Part shown: positions 7,006 to 13,992 of the stretch, in pieces
How the letters are laid out: each line of letters opens with the position of its first letter
Position numbering within the stretch: position 1 is the stretch's first letter
Assembly (NCBI GenBank): GCA_025456175.1
Contig: JALOLC010000027.1
Span: forward strand, 1-33,775
DNA: 33,775 bases
Source: Acidobacteriota bacterium
GTDB taxonomy: Bacteria; Acidobacteriota; Aminicenantia; UBA2199
Reading direction: 5' to 3'
Position numbers and translations under genes: made by a program
Notes under the pieces: model-generated
What the model was told of the DNA's origin: nothing
Seen by the model: the letters and a program-made list of their open reading frames with translations, nothing else
Databases searched by the model: none

Positions 7006-7797
7006 ATGACCATCGGCATGATCACCGATTTCGGCGAGAACGATTATTTCGTGGGCACCTTGAAAGGCGTGATCAAGAAGATCAACCCCCAAGCCGGCGT
7101 CATTGACATCTGCCACGGCGTGCCCTCGTATTTCATCCCGGGCGGCTCTTACGTGCTGGAAAAAACCTATCGCTTTTTCCCTGCCGGCACGGTTTTCCTG
7201 GTGGTGGTCGATCCCGGGGTGGGCACCCAGCGCAAGCTGCTGCTGGCCACGGCCGCCGGCTTCAGTTTCGTCGCGCCCGACAACGGCATCCTGACCCCGA
7301 TCTTCGATCTGGGCCGGGACGTGCTTGTCCGCGAGATCAACCAGGACCGCTTCTTCCTGATCTCCGGTTCCTCCACTTTTGAGGCAAGGGACCGCATGGC
7401 CCCGATCGCCGCCCATCTCTCCCGCGGGGTTCCCGCCTCCGATATCGGCAGCGAGACGGCGGAATACGTTATCAACCTGGAATACCAACCGCAACTGCTG
7501 CCTCCCGACCGTATTGAGGGGCGGATCATCTGGGTGGACAAGTTCGGCAACATCATCACCAACGTGCCGGGGAAATGGCTCTTCGAGAAGCTGGGAAGCG
7601 GAGGCTTCACGCATTTCTCCTTGCGGCTCAACGATCGGGAGATCCGCGAGTACCGCCGGGATTATGCCTCGGCCAGCGGCCAGCCGTTCCTGCTGATCGG
7701 CAGCCACGGCAGCCTGGAGATCGCCATGAACCGCCGCCACGCCTTCCGGGAATTGCAGGCCGCGCTGTACCAGAAGTTCTTCATCGAATTTTCCTGA
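7006..7797 (+). CDS. SAM hydrolase (adenosine-forming), DUF62/SAM hydroxide adenosyltransferase family
   Basis: This enzyme of the chlorinase/fluorinase/DUF62 superfamily splits S-adenosylmethionine into adenosine and methionine using water. The 263 residues fit the family. The N-terminal ITDFGENDYFVG, VDPGVGTQRKLL, VAPDNGILTPI and the C-terminal IIWVDKFGNIITNV are family signatures. The Asp-Arg-His set known from archaeal DUF62 enzymes appears as D69, R76 and H137. A fluorinase-specific loop is not apparent, so water is the likely nucleophile. I chose the ATG at 7006 because AGGGGAGG lies just upstream, whereas the GTG at 7000 overlaps that ribosome-binding site. The gene precedes a rubrerythrin-like gene that has its own promoter. 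The cellular role of these hydrolases is not well settled. Confidence 0.9.
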   Translation: MTIGMITDFGENDYFVGTLKGVIKKINPQAGVIDICHGVPSYFIPGGSYVLEKTYRFFPAGTVFLVVVDPGVGTQRKLLLATAAGFSFVAPDNGILTPIFDLGRDVLVREINQDRFFLISGSSTFEARDRMAPIAAHLSRGVPASDIGSETAEYVINLEYQPQLLPPDRIEGRIIWVDKFGNIITNVPGKWLFEKLGSGGFTHFSLRLNDREIREYRRDYASASGQPFLLIGSHGSLEIAMNRRHAFRELQAALYQKFFIEFS

Positions 7798-7801
7798 GCG
7801 A

Positions 7802-7830
7802 TTGAATATTCTGGGGAATTGAACTATATT
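7802..7830 (+). promoter_or_regulatory. sigma-70 promoter of the rubrerythrin-like gene
   Basis: TTGAAT (7802-7807), a 17-base spacer and TATATT (7825-7830) lie between the DUF62 stop and the ferritin-like ATG at 7878. A leader of about 40 bases would result, carrying GAGGTGAG before the start. The hexamers are seen; activity is inferred. Confidence 0.55.
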
Positions 7831-7877
7831 GTTGGCACTTCGGGCTGGCAAGTGAAAAACAGTACAGAGGTGAGAAC

Positions 7878-8360
7878 ATGTCGTATCTGCTGGACGTGAA
7901 GGAAATACTGGGGTTCGCCGTGTATATTGAAGAACGGGGCTATGAATTCTATGTCGAGGCGATGAAGAAGTTCGGCGAGCCGCGCGCCACCGAGCTCTTC
8001 CAGTACCTGGCCGACGAGGAGTTCAAGCATGAAAAGCTCTTCAGGGAGCTGCAGGGCCAGGAGGGCGATGTGAAGAGGGGGGAGCCCGACGCCGAATACC
8101 AGGCCTACATGAGGGAGTTCGTCAAGGCCCACCAGCTGGGCGACAGGGAGGCGATCCACGCCAAGCTGGACCGGCTGTCGACCCTGGGGGAAATCCTGGA
8201 CCTGGCCATGGGCTTCGAGAAGGATTCGATCGTCTTCTTTTCCGAGCTGAAGGAGATGTTCGCCAGGGGCCATACCGCCGCGATCGAGAGGGTCGTCCGC
8301 GAGGAGATGGGCCATTTGCGCAGGATCTTCCAGATGAAGCAACAGCTGGGCAGAACCTGA
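7878..8360 (+). CDS. ferritin-like/rubrerythrin-family diiron protein
   Basis: This 160-residue all-helical protein has the paired diiron motifs of rubrerythrin/ferritin-like domains. They are EERGYEFY near residue 18, ADEEFKHEKLF near 45-54 (E-x3-H), GFEKDSIVFFSEL near 112-123 and EEMGHLRRI near 142-150 (E-x-x-H). There is no C-terminal rubredoxin Cys4 domain, so this is the erythrin-only form. Family members reduce peroxide or handle iron and are common in anaerobes and microaerophiles. The ATG is preceded by GAGGTGAG. It is followed after 29 bases by a nitroreductase-like gene, so a small redox-stress operon is likely. Confidence 0.85.
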   Translation: MSYLLDVKEILGFAVYIEERGYEFYVEAMKKFGEPRATELFQYLADEEFKHEKLFRELQGQEGDVKRGEPDAEYQAYMREFVKAHQLGDREAIHAKLDRLSTLGEILDLAMGFEKDSIVFFSELKEMFARGHTAAIERVVREEMGHLRRIFQMKQQLGRT

Positions 8361-8389
8361 AGCCTTTTCAAGCAAGGCAAGGAGGGAGC

Positions 8390-8941
8390 ATGGAGTTGAT
8401 GGACCTGTTGGCCAAGCGCCGCGCCTACCGTTCGCTGGCGCCGGCCGCAATCGGCGAGGAAACGGCCCGTGACCTGGCCGCCGCCGCCGCGCTTTCGGCC
8501 TCCTGCTTCAACAAGCAGCCCTGGCGCTTCGTCTTCGCCTATGAAAAAGAAGTTCTGGACAAGCTGCTGCAGGCCATGAACAAGGGCAACGAGTGGACGC
8601 GGGCTGCATCCATGATCGTCGCCGTCTGCAGCCGCAGGGACCTGGCCTGCGTGGTCAGGGAGCGGGAATACTACCTGTTTGACGCCGGCATGGCCACCGC
8701 CTTCCTGATCCTGAGGGCAACCGAGAAGGGGCTGGTGGCCCACCCCATCGCCGGCTATGACGAGGAGAAAGCCAAGGAAGCCCTGGGCGTCCCCGGCGAC
8801 ATGACGCTGATCACCCTGGTCGTCGTTGGCAGGCACCTGCTGCCGCCCAGCGCGCTCTTGAACGAGCAGCAGCGGGAAATCGAGAAGACCAGGCCGGAGC
8901 GTTTGCCGCTTGACGAGATCATGAGGCTGAACCGCTTTTAG
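8390..8941 (+). CDS. nitroreductase-family flavoprotein
   Basis: This 183-residue FMN-dependent oxidoreductase of the nitroreductase superfamily is compact. The N-terminal MDLLAKRRAYRSL is the FMN-phosphate-binding arginine segment. ASCFNKQPWRFVFAYE is the typical S-x-x-N-x-Q-P-W motif, and FLILRATEKGLVAHPIAGYDEEKAKEALGVP is the classic C-terminal signature. The substrate cannot be inferred, as the family reduces nitro compounds, quinones or flavins. A strong AAGGAGGGAGC precedes the ATG. It follows the rubrerythrin-like gene closely and converges on the RNase H gene with a 23-base gap. Confidence 0.88.
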   Translation: MELMDLLAKRRAYRSLAPAAIGEETARDLAAAAALSASCFNKQPWRFVFAYEKEVLDKLLQAMNKGNEWTRAASMIVAVCSRRDLACVVREREYYLFDAGMATAFLILRATEKGLVAHPIAGYDEEKAKEALGVPGDMTLITLVVVGRHLLPPSALLNEQQREIEKTRPERLPLDEIMRLNRF

Positions 8942-8964
8942 CCGCAAGGCGCCGGGGCCGGCCG

Positions 8965-9417
8965 CTACGTGAGTTTTTGCAAGGCTTCCCTGGCCAGCTC
9001 GTCGGCGCGGTCGTTCAGCGCAATGTGGCTGTGCCCGGCCACCTTGTGGAACGTGAGGCGGGAAAAACCATCCTTCAGGGCCAGGAGCCGCAGCCAGAGA
9101 TCCTTGTTCTCCACCGGCTTCTTGCTGGCGTTCAGCCAGCCGTTCCTCTGCCAGCGCAGGTACCATTTCTGCAGCAGGCAATTGGCCAGATAGGCGCTGT
9201 CGGTGAACACCGCCACGGCCAGGGCGCGGTTCTTCACCGCCTCCAGCGCCTTGATGCAGGCCAGCAGCTCCATGCGGTTGTTGCTGGTGTTCCTCTCGGC
9301 GCCCGAGATTTCCCTGGCCTTGCCTTTGTATTGCAGGACGGCCCCCCAGCCGCCGCGGTTTTGCCGCTGCTGGTTGTTGCTGCAGGCGCCGTCGCAATAG
9401 ATGACGATCGTGTCCAT
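8965..9417 (-). CDS. rnhA: ribonuclease HI
   Basis: This enzyme degrades the RNA strand of RNA-DNA hybrids, removing primers and R-loops. The 150 residues are the standard type 1 length. The four carboxylates are visible: D9 in CDGACSNN, E50 in NNRMELLA, D73 in FTDSAYL and D136 in LNDRADELA. The catalytic-loop His is in KVAGHS (H129). I took the ATG at 9417, which starts just before the first beta strand; a longer reading frame adds 15 residues that family members lack. A minus-strand promoter lies 28 bases upstream. The gene is divergent from the response regulator. Confidence 0.95.
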   Translation of the reverse strand: MDTIVIYCDGACSNNQQRQNRGGWGAVLQYKGKAREISGAERNTSNNRMELLACIKALEAVKNRALAVAVFTDSAYLANCLLQKWYLRWQRNGWLNASKKPVENKDLWLRLLALKDGFSRLTFHKVAGHSHIALNDRADELAREALQKLT

Positions 9418-9444
9418 TTTCAGTTCACCCCGAACTTGGGGGCC

Positions 9445-9473
9445 ATTATAGCCCGTCGGCAAGTGGAAAACAA
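9445..9473 (-). promoter_or_regulatory. sigma-70 promoter of rnhA
   Basis: TTGTTT (9468-9473), a 17-base spacer and TATAAT (9445-9450) on the minus strand predict initiation near 9438, giving a leader of about 20 bases. The element lies back to back with the response regulator promoter. Confidence 0.6.
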
Positions 9474-9498
9474 TGAGGGCGTTGCCGTTTTTCCCGAC

Positions 9499-9527
9499 TT
9501 GACTTTCATTTTGTTGTGCATTACAGT
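9499..9527 (+). promoter_or_regulatory. sigma-70 promoter of the response regulator
   Basis: TTGACT (9499-9504), 17 bases, then TACAGT (9522-9527). Initiation near 9534 gives a leader of about 24 bases before the ATG at 9558, with AGAGAGATGGAAG providing a weak Shine-Dalgarno. Confidence 0.5.
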
Positions 9528-9557
9528 TTTCCCATCCTCAAGAGAGATGGAAGTGCG

Positions 9558-10067
9558 ATGAGCAAGAAAATTGCCATCATTGATGACGATTGCATCATTC
9601 AGGAATCGCTTCAGGAGTTGTTCGGCGACGCGGGCTACCAGGTCTCCAGCGCCAGCGACGGCGCCAGCGGCCTGGAACTGATCGTTCGCGAGAAGCCCGA
9701 CCTGGTGGTGGTCGACATCCTCCTGCCGCGCATGCATGGCATCGCCCTCTGCGAGAAGCTCAAAGCCAGCGCCGATTTCAGCCACGTTCCGATCATTCTC
9801 ATGACGGGGGTGTACAAGGACGTGAACCTGCGCATGTACGTTCACAAGGGTCTGGCCGAGGATTTTATCGAGAAGCCTTTCCGCGAACGCGACCTGCTGG
9901 CGAAGATCGAAAAGCTCCTGGGCAAGGCCCCGGAAAAAGCCGAGGCCGAGCCCGCGGCGCTTCCCAATGCCGTACCTGAGCGCAGCCAGAAGGACCGGCC
10001 TGGCCGCTCGGTGGATCGCGATTTGGACGACCTGGTCAACTGGGCGCACAGCAAGGATATAAAGTAA
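9558..10067 (+). CDS. single-domain response regulator with charged C-terminal tail
   Basis: This CheY-like receiver protein has 169 residues. The acidic cluster is IIDDDC (residues 8-12), the phosphoacceptor is D53 in VVVDILLPRMHG, the switch Thr is T83 in ILMTGVY and the Lys is K106 in IEKPF. The receiver ends near 120. The remaining 50 or so residues are Ala/Pro/Glu-rich and then basic (QKDRPGRSVDRDLDDLVNW), with no DNA-binding or enzymatic domain, and so may be a docking tail. The ATG at 9558 was chosen over one 42 bases upstream because the receiver strand begins immediately after it. No histidine kinase lies nearby. A long palindrome follows the stop. Confidence 0.85.
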   Translation: MSKKIAIIDDDCIIQESLQELFGDAGYQVSSASDGASGLELIVREKPDLVVVDILLPRMHGIALCEKLKASADFSHVPIILMTGVYKDVNLRMYVHKGLAEDFIEKPFRERDLLAKIEKLLGKAPEKAEAEPAALPNAVPERSQKDRPGRSVDRDLDDLVNWAHSKDIK

Positions 10068-10084
10068 CAGGCTTCCAGGAGATC

Positions 10085-10293
10085 GAACTCGGTAAACGGT
10101 ACACGGTATACGGCGTACGGCAAGAGAAGGCAATAGTTAAGAAAAAAATTCCAAATAGCAAATAAATCCCAAGTTCCAAATCCCTATGACCCAAACGTAA
10201 GCCCTTTTCAGTTTCTTCTCCTAGTTTTGGTCATTGGTTCATTGGTGCTTTTCTTCACCGTCCACCGTTGACCCTAAACCGTAAACCAAGTTC
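10085..10293. repeat. 209-bp AT-rich imperfect palindrome between convergent genes
   Basis: Two 48-base arms (10085-10132 and 10246-10293) are inverted copies matching at 32 of 48 positions. Each arm holds about four copies of a heptamer of the form ACGGTNN. An inner pair, ATGACCCAAAC (10186-10196) against GTTTTGGTCAT (10224-10234), makes a second, nested stem. The left side also contains runs of the type TTCCAAAT. The element is clearly richer in A and T than the genes on either side and fills the gap between the response regulator and moaB, which converge. It could be a bidirectional terminator or a miniature dispersed element; no terminal duplication or transposase is visible. Confidence 0.75.
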
Positions 10294-10314
10294 AATTACC
10301 AGGAGACCTGTTGA

Positions 10315-10803
10315 TCACGTTTTTCCGTGGGCCGGATGGTCTCCGCCGTGAGCCATGGCGCGGCCGTGCTCCATGACGCCGGCCAGCAGCGTGGCGCAGA
10401 GCTCCGCGCCGGGCAGCGAACCAGGAAAATTGACGATCAGCGTGCGCCCCTTCATGCCGCTGTAGGCGCGGGAAAAAACGGCGTGCGGGGTCTCGCGCAG
10501 CGATTCGCGGCGCAGCCATTCGCTGAGCCCGGGAATCTCGCGGTCGCACAGGCGGGCGCAGGTCTCGGGGGTGATGTCGCGCGGCGAGAGGCCGGTGCCG
10601 CCGCAGGTCAGGATATAGTCGCGGTCCAGGCGTTCCGTGATCGCCGCGGTGATCGCCTGCGCCTCGTCGGCGACGACCGCCATGGCGATGTCGGCGTCGG
10701 GGAACTTCGCCGCGAGTATCTCCCGGATGCGCGGCCCCGACAGGTCGGCATAGGCGCCGGCCGCGGCCCTATCCGAGACGGTAATCACCGCTATCTTGAG
10801 CAT
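10315..10803 (-). CDS. moaB: MoaB/Mog-type molybdopterin adenylyltransferase
   Basis: This protein adenylylates molybdopterin before metal insertion by MoeA. The 162 residues carry the MoaB/MogA signature: ITVSDRAAAGAYADLSGP at the start, DYILTCGGTGLSPRDITPE as the molybdopterin-binding motif, and SGMKGRTLIVNFPGSLPGA near the end. The ATG at 10803 is preceded by GGGAGGGAGG. It is the last gene of the Moco operon, and its first 35 bases overlap the end of the MOSC gene in another frame. In many bacteria MOSC and MoaB/Mog are fused in one chain, and the overlap here reads like a split version of that fusion. Confidence 0.92.
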   Translation of the reverse strand: MLKIAVITVSDRAAAGAYADLSGPRIREILAAKFPDADIAMAVVADEAQAITAAITERLDRDYILTCGGTGLSPRDITPETCARLCDREIPGLSEWLRRESLRETPHAVFSRAYSGMKGRTLIVNFPGSLPGAELCATLLAGVMEHGRAMAHGGDHPAHGKT

Positions 10804-11206
10804 GGATCCTCCCTCCCTTGAGCACGCGGGCGAAGATGCCCTGCCGGGGCATGATGCAGTCGCCGACGGCGGCATAGATGGCGCAGCGGTCGTGGCACTC
10901 CTTGCCGATCTGGGTGATTTCCAGCTGAGCCTCGCCGATCACGATGGCCTCGCCCGCGTGCGCCTGCGTCCAGTCCACGCCGCGGGTGACGATGTTCTCG
11001 CCGAAGGCGCCGGGAGCCAGGGCCAGACCCTTGGCGCGCATGGTGTCAATGGCTTCACCGGCCAGGAGCGAGACCTGGCGGTGCCAGGGACCGGCGTGGG
11101 CGTCGCCCTCGACTCCATGTCCGGCGCGCAGGACGATCTCAGCGACCTCAATCTTCGCAACGCCCTTTTCCGCGGCGATGCAGACGGCTTCAACCGTGAA
11201 TCTCAT
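10769..11206 (-). CDS. MOSC domain protein of the Moco operon
   Basis: This 145-residue protein is a single MOSC domain (Moco sulfurase C-terminal type). Visible signatures include GVEGDAHAGPWHRQVSLLA, GAFGENIVTRGVDW and the conserved Cys-rich ITQIGKECHDRCAIY...GDCIMPRQGIFARVL. MOSC proteins bind sulfur or molybdopterin and often accompany or are fused to MogA/MoaB. The start overlaps the moaC 3' end by 17 bases and the stop overlaps moaB by 35 bases. The C-terminal tail after LKGGRIHAQD lies in the region where fused homologs run on into the MoaB domain. Confidence 0.88.
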   Translation of the reverse strand: MRFTVEAVCIAAEKGVAKIEVAEIVLRAGHGVEGDAHAGPWHRQVSLLAGEAIDTMRAKGLALAPGAFGENIVTRGVDWTQAHAGEAIVIGEAQLEITQIGKECHDRCAIYAAVGDCIMPRQGIFARVLKGGRIHAQDSGDYRLG

Positions 11207-11645
11207 CCTTGCTCTTCTCCAGCAGGGCGATGGCGCCGATGATCATGTTCTTGTCGACCGCCTTGCACATGTCGTACAGGGTCAGGGCCGCGACGCTGAC
11301 GGCGGTCAGCGCCTCCATTTCGACGCCGGTCCGGCCCTCGCAGACGGCCGTGGCCACGATCTCGACGCCGTCGGCCACGATGTGGAACTGGACGTCCAGC
11401 TGCTGGATGGCCAGCGGGTGGCAGAGGGGGATCAGCTCCGCCGTCTTCTTGCCGGCCTGGATGGCGGCGACGCGGGCCACCGCCAGGGCGTCGCCCTTCT
11501 GCAGGCGGTTCTCCTGCAGCAGCTCCAGGGTGGCCGGGGCCAGGATGATCTTGCCGCCGGCGACCGCCCGGCGCTGACTGTTCGGCTTGAGGCTGATATC
11601 GACCATGCGCGCTTTCCCCGAGTCGTCAAGGTGGGTCATTTTCAT
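11190..11645 (-). CDS. moaC: cyclic pyranopterin monophosphate synthase MoaC
   Basis: MoaC turns the MoaA product into cyclic pyranopterin monophosphate, completing step one of Moco synthesis. The 151 residues are standard. Signatures are DDSGKARMVDIS at the N-terminus, TAELIPLCHPL, and the catalytic GRTGVEMEALTAVSVAALTLYDMCKAVDK. AGGAGG lies 4 bases before the ATG at 11645 and 10 before a second ATG at 11639, so either start is possible. It abuts moaA and overlaps the MOSC gene by 17 bases. Confidence 0.95.
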   Translation of the reverse strand: MKMTHLDDSGKARMVDISLKPNSQRRAVAGGKIILAPATLELLQENRLQKGDALAVARVAAIQAGKKTAELIPLCHPLAIQQLDVQFHIVADGVEIVATAVCEGRTGVEMEALTAVSVAALTLYDMCKAVDKNMIIGAIALLEKSKDEIHG

Positions 11646-12461
11646 CTATCCTCCTATCTGCCAGTTGCCGCGATTGGCGCAGACGCTGCCGCGGGCGGGC
11701 TTGGCGGCCGCGGCCTGCATCAGGCTGGCGCGGATGTCGCTGAAGTCCACCGCGATCTCGCGGTCGGAAAACAGGCAGGGCTTGAGCTTGCCGTCCGCGG
11801 TGAGGCGCAGGCGGTTGCATACGCGGCAGGAAAGGGGCCTCTCGGCATCCAGCGCGCCCGGCGATGGTTGGGATGTCCTCAGTTCGTGCAGGCTGTAATG
11901 ATGGATGCGCTGCAGCCGCAGCCCGTTGCCACGGCAGAATTCCCTCAGTGCTTCGACCTCGCCGTCGTTGAAGCCGGGGATCAATACCATGTTGATCTTG
12001 GTCTGGGCGAAGCCGGCCGCGGTCGCGGCGCGGATGCCCGCCAGCACCTGGCCGATATCGCCGCCGCGGGTGACCTGCCGGTATTTCTCCGCGTCCAGGG
12101 TGTCCAGCGAGATGTTGAGGCGGTCCAGCCCCGCCCGCTTGAGCTCCCCGGCCAGTGGCGCCAGCAGCGTGCCGTTGCTGGTCAGGCTCACCTCGCCGAT
12201 CCCCGGCACGGCTTTGAGCTCGCGGACCAGGAAGGTGATGTTCAGGCGCAGCAGCGGCTCGCCGCCGGTCAGGCGCACCTTGCCTATCCCCAGCCCTACC
12301 GCCGCGGCGACCACGCGGGTGATCTGTTCGTAGGAGAGGATGTCGGCATGGTCCTTCAGGCGGATGCCCTCCGCCGGCATGCAGTAGGTGCAGCGCAGAT
12401 TGCAGCGGTCGGTCACCGAGACGCGCAGGTAGTCGATCTGGCGGTTAAAGGAGTCGAACAT
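11646..12461 (-). CDS. moaA: GTP 3',8-cyclase MoaA (short form)
   Basis: This radical SAM enzyme starts Moco synthesis from GTP. The N-terminal cluster is C20-x3-C24-x2-C27 (DRCNLRCTYC), followed by LTGGEPLL and SNGTLL. The second cluster is CRVCNRLRLTADGKLKPCLF, and the C-terminus ends in QIGG, the double-Gly tail that reaches the active site. At 271 residues it is about 50 shorter than usual (about 320-330). The shortfall lies between NMVLIPGFNDGEVEALREF and the second cluster, where the usual IEYMP-type segment and the helix before the second cluster are absent or replaced. All key residues remain, so the gene looks intact. I took the ATG at 12461, which overlaps the moeA stop by 17 bases; the codon before it is TTG. 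Confidence 0.9.
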   Translation of the reverse strand: MFDSFNRQIDYLRVSVTDRCNLRCTYCMPAEGIRLKDHADILSYEQITRVVAAAVGLGIGKVRLTGGEPLLRLNITFLVRELKAVPGIGEVSLTSNGTLLAPLAGELKRAGLDRLNISLDTLDAEKYRQVTRGGDIGQVLAGIRAATAAGFAQTKINMVLIPGFNDGEVEALREFCRGNGLRLQRIHHYSLHELRTSQPSPGALDAERPLSCRVCNRLRLTADGKLKPCLFSDREIAVDFSDIRASLMQAAAAKPARGSVCANRGNWQIGG

Positions 12462-13692
12462 CAACGCGGCTCCCGGCGGCGATCTCTTTCTGGCCCGTCG
12501 GCACCTGCAGCAGGCCGTTGGCCCGGGCCAGGGCGTGCAGGTGCGCCGAGCCGTGGTAGGAAACGAGTTCCGCCTTGCCGTGGCGCAGGATGACCGGGAT
12601 AAAAACCGTCCGCTCGCCGTTGCCGCGGCGGAAGGGGGAGGTCAGGGTCGCCTGCTGCCGGAGCGGCAGATCGTTGTTGCCCATCATCCGCTGCAGCAGG
12701 GGCTTGATCAAAACCTCGAAGATCACGAAGGTCGAGACGGGATTGCCGGGCAGGCCGAATGCGCACGGACCGGCAGCGGCCGTCCCCTCGTGGGACTGGC
12801 CGGCTGGGGCCGTCCCCTCGTGGGACTGGTCGGCCCGGGTGGAGAAAACCGTGGGCATGCCGGGCTGGACGGCGATCTTCTCGAAGTGCGGGGTAAAGCC
12901 CACGCTCCTCATCGCCGCCGGCACGTGGTCGAAATCCCCGGCCGAAACCCCGCCGGAAATGATCAGGATGTCGCATGCCTCCATGGCGGCGTTGATGGCC
13001 TCGGCCGTGGCCTCCGCGTCGTCCGCGACCCGCCCCAGCAGCACCGGCACCGCTCCCGCTTCCCGCGCCTGGGCCGAGAGCGAATGGGAGTTGCTATCGT
13101 AGATCCGTCCCGGCGCGAGCGGCGTGCCGGGATCGGCCAGCTCCGAGCCGGTGGTGATGATGCCCACCCGGGGGCGTCGGGCCACCGTGGCCTCGGCGCT
13201 GCCCAGCGAGGCCAGCAGCGCGACCTGGGCGGGCCGCAGGCGCACGCCCGCGGCTAGGACCAGCTTGCCCGCCGGCAGGTCCTCGCCCTGGCAACGGACG
13301 TTCACGTGGAGGTCCTGGGCCACGATCCTCATGAGGCCGTTCTCCTCGGCCGTGCATTCGCGCCGGACCACCCGGTCGGCGCCGGAAGGCATCATGGCCC
13401 CGGTCATGATCTTCGCGCATTGGCCAGGCGTAATAACGACCCGCGGCGGCGTGCCGGCGGCGATGGTCTCCACGACACGGAAAGCCGGGGAGGTGTCGCC
13501 GGAAATATAGGCGTAGCCGTCCATGGCCGACTTGTTGAATTCGGGGATGTCGCGGGGAGAAAACACGTCTTGGGCCAGGAAGCGGCCGGCAGCTTCCGCC
13601 AGCGGCACCATTTCGGGTGCAGGCGAGACCGGGAAGCTCATGATGGCCTTTTCCGCTTCCTCCAGGCTGATCATGGGTTTGGCCGTTATCAT
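12445..13692 (-). CDS. moeA: molybdopterin molybdenumtransferase MoeA
   Basis: MoeA inserts molybdate into adenylylated molybdopterin. Signatures: SPRDIPEFNKSAMDGYA, KIMTGAMMPSGADRVV, GIITTGSELADPG, ILIISGGVSAGDFD and FGLPGNPVSTF. Just before that last motif sits a roughly 20-residue insertion made of two copies of a QSHEGTAxAG unit, encoded by a 30-bp tandem repeat. The C-terminal domain (about 340-410) is complete. I prefer the ATG at 13692 because a 15-codon leader ORF with a strong Shine-Dalgarno ends there with an ATGA overlap. An ATG at 13707 would add 5 residues but has no ribosome-binding site. It is the first structural gene of the operon moeA-moaA-moaC-MOSC-moaB. Confidence 0.93.
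   Translation of the reverse strand: MITAKPMISLEEAEKAIMSFPVSPAPEMVPLAEAAGRFLAQDVFSPRDIPEFNKSAMDGYAYISGDTSPAFRVVETIAAGTPPRVVITPGQCAKIMTGAMMPSGADRVVRRECTAEENGLMRIVAQDLHVNVRCQGEDLPAGKLVLAAGVRLRPAQVALLASLGSAEATVARRPRVGIITTGSELADPGTPLAPGRIYDSNSHSLSAQAREAGAVPVLLGRVADDAEATAEAINAAMEACDILIISGGVSAGDFDHVPAAMRSVGFTPHFEKIAVQPGMPTVFSTRADQSHEGTAPAGQSHEGTAAAGPCAFGLPGNPVSTFVIFEVLIKPLLQRMMGNNDLPLRQQATLTSPFRRGNGERTVFIPVILRHGKAELVSYHGSAHLHALARANGLLQVPTGQKEIAAGSRVDVRLL
12778..12837. repeat. 30-bp palindromic tandem repeat inside moeA
   Basis: Two units (12778-12807 and 12808-12837) differ at only a few bases. Each contains GTCCC-CTCGT-GGGAC, a 5-bp stem with a 5-base loop, flanked by GGCC on the left and GGCC or GGTC on the right. 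The period of 30 keeps the moeA frame and gives two copies of a ten-residue peptide. This looks like in-frame insertion or expansion of a palindromic element, as known for Rickettsia palindromic elements; the resemblance is in architecture, not sequence. Confidence 0.8.
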
Positions 13693-13736
13693 AAGGTTCT
13701 CGGGCATCTATTGCAGTGAATGCTCTGTGTCTGCAT
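13689..13736 (-). CDS. possible 15-codon leader peptide of moeA
   Basis: AAAGGAGAAACG precedes an ATG that opens a 15-codon frame, MQTQSIHCNRCPRTL, whose TGA overlaps the moeA ATG at 13692 (ATGA). The peptide contains a Cys-x-x-Cys pair. The ribosome-binding site is better than that of either moeA start, so ribosomes probably reach moeA by coupling. It could be a true leader peptide or an accidental frame; conservation would tell. Confidence 0.4.
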   Translation of the reverse strand: MQTQSIHCNRCPRTL

Positions 13737-13893
13737 CGTTTCTCCTTTCCAATCGGGGAGGCTGGGCTGTTTCCGGCCCGGCCCTGGCGGTCCATACGCC
13801 TAGCCCGGTATGGGTTGCAGGCCTATGAACTCGGAGAAGCTGCATCGTAGCAAAAAGCAGGCCGAAAAGCAAGTGCCGACGCCGTTTCCCCAT
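13708..13893 (-). CDS. possible 61-codon small ORF in the moeA leader
   Basis: An ATG at 13893 opens a 61-codon frame starting MGKRRRHLLFGLLFATMQLL, which looks like a basic-then-hydrophobic N-terminus, but the rest is polar with no recognisable domain and only a weak AGG upstream. It ends next to moeA. It is listed as a possibility only and could be chance in GC-rich DNA. Confidence 0.15.
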   Translation of the reverse strand: MGKRRRHLLFGLLFATMQLLRVHRPATHTGLGVWTARAGPETAQPPRLERRNDADTEHSLQ

Positions 13894-13992
13894 CCTGATC
13901 CCGCCATGGCCCGCGCCGCCCATGCTGGGCAGGGCCAAGGCCTGAAAAAATTGATTTTCCGAATTCTCTAATCTTGTCGGTAATCTACACTG

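Noticed and set aside
9546-9560. 4-codon ORF overlapping the response regulator start
   Set aside because: Too short to be meaningful; no promoter geometry of its own.
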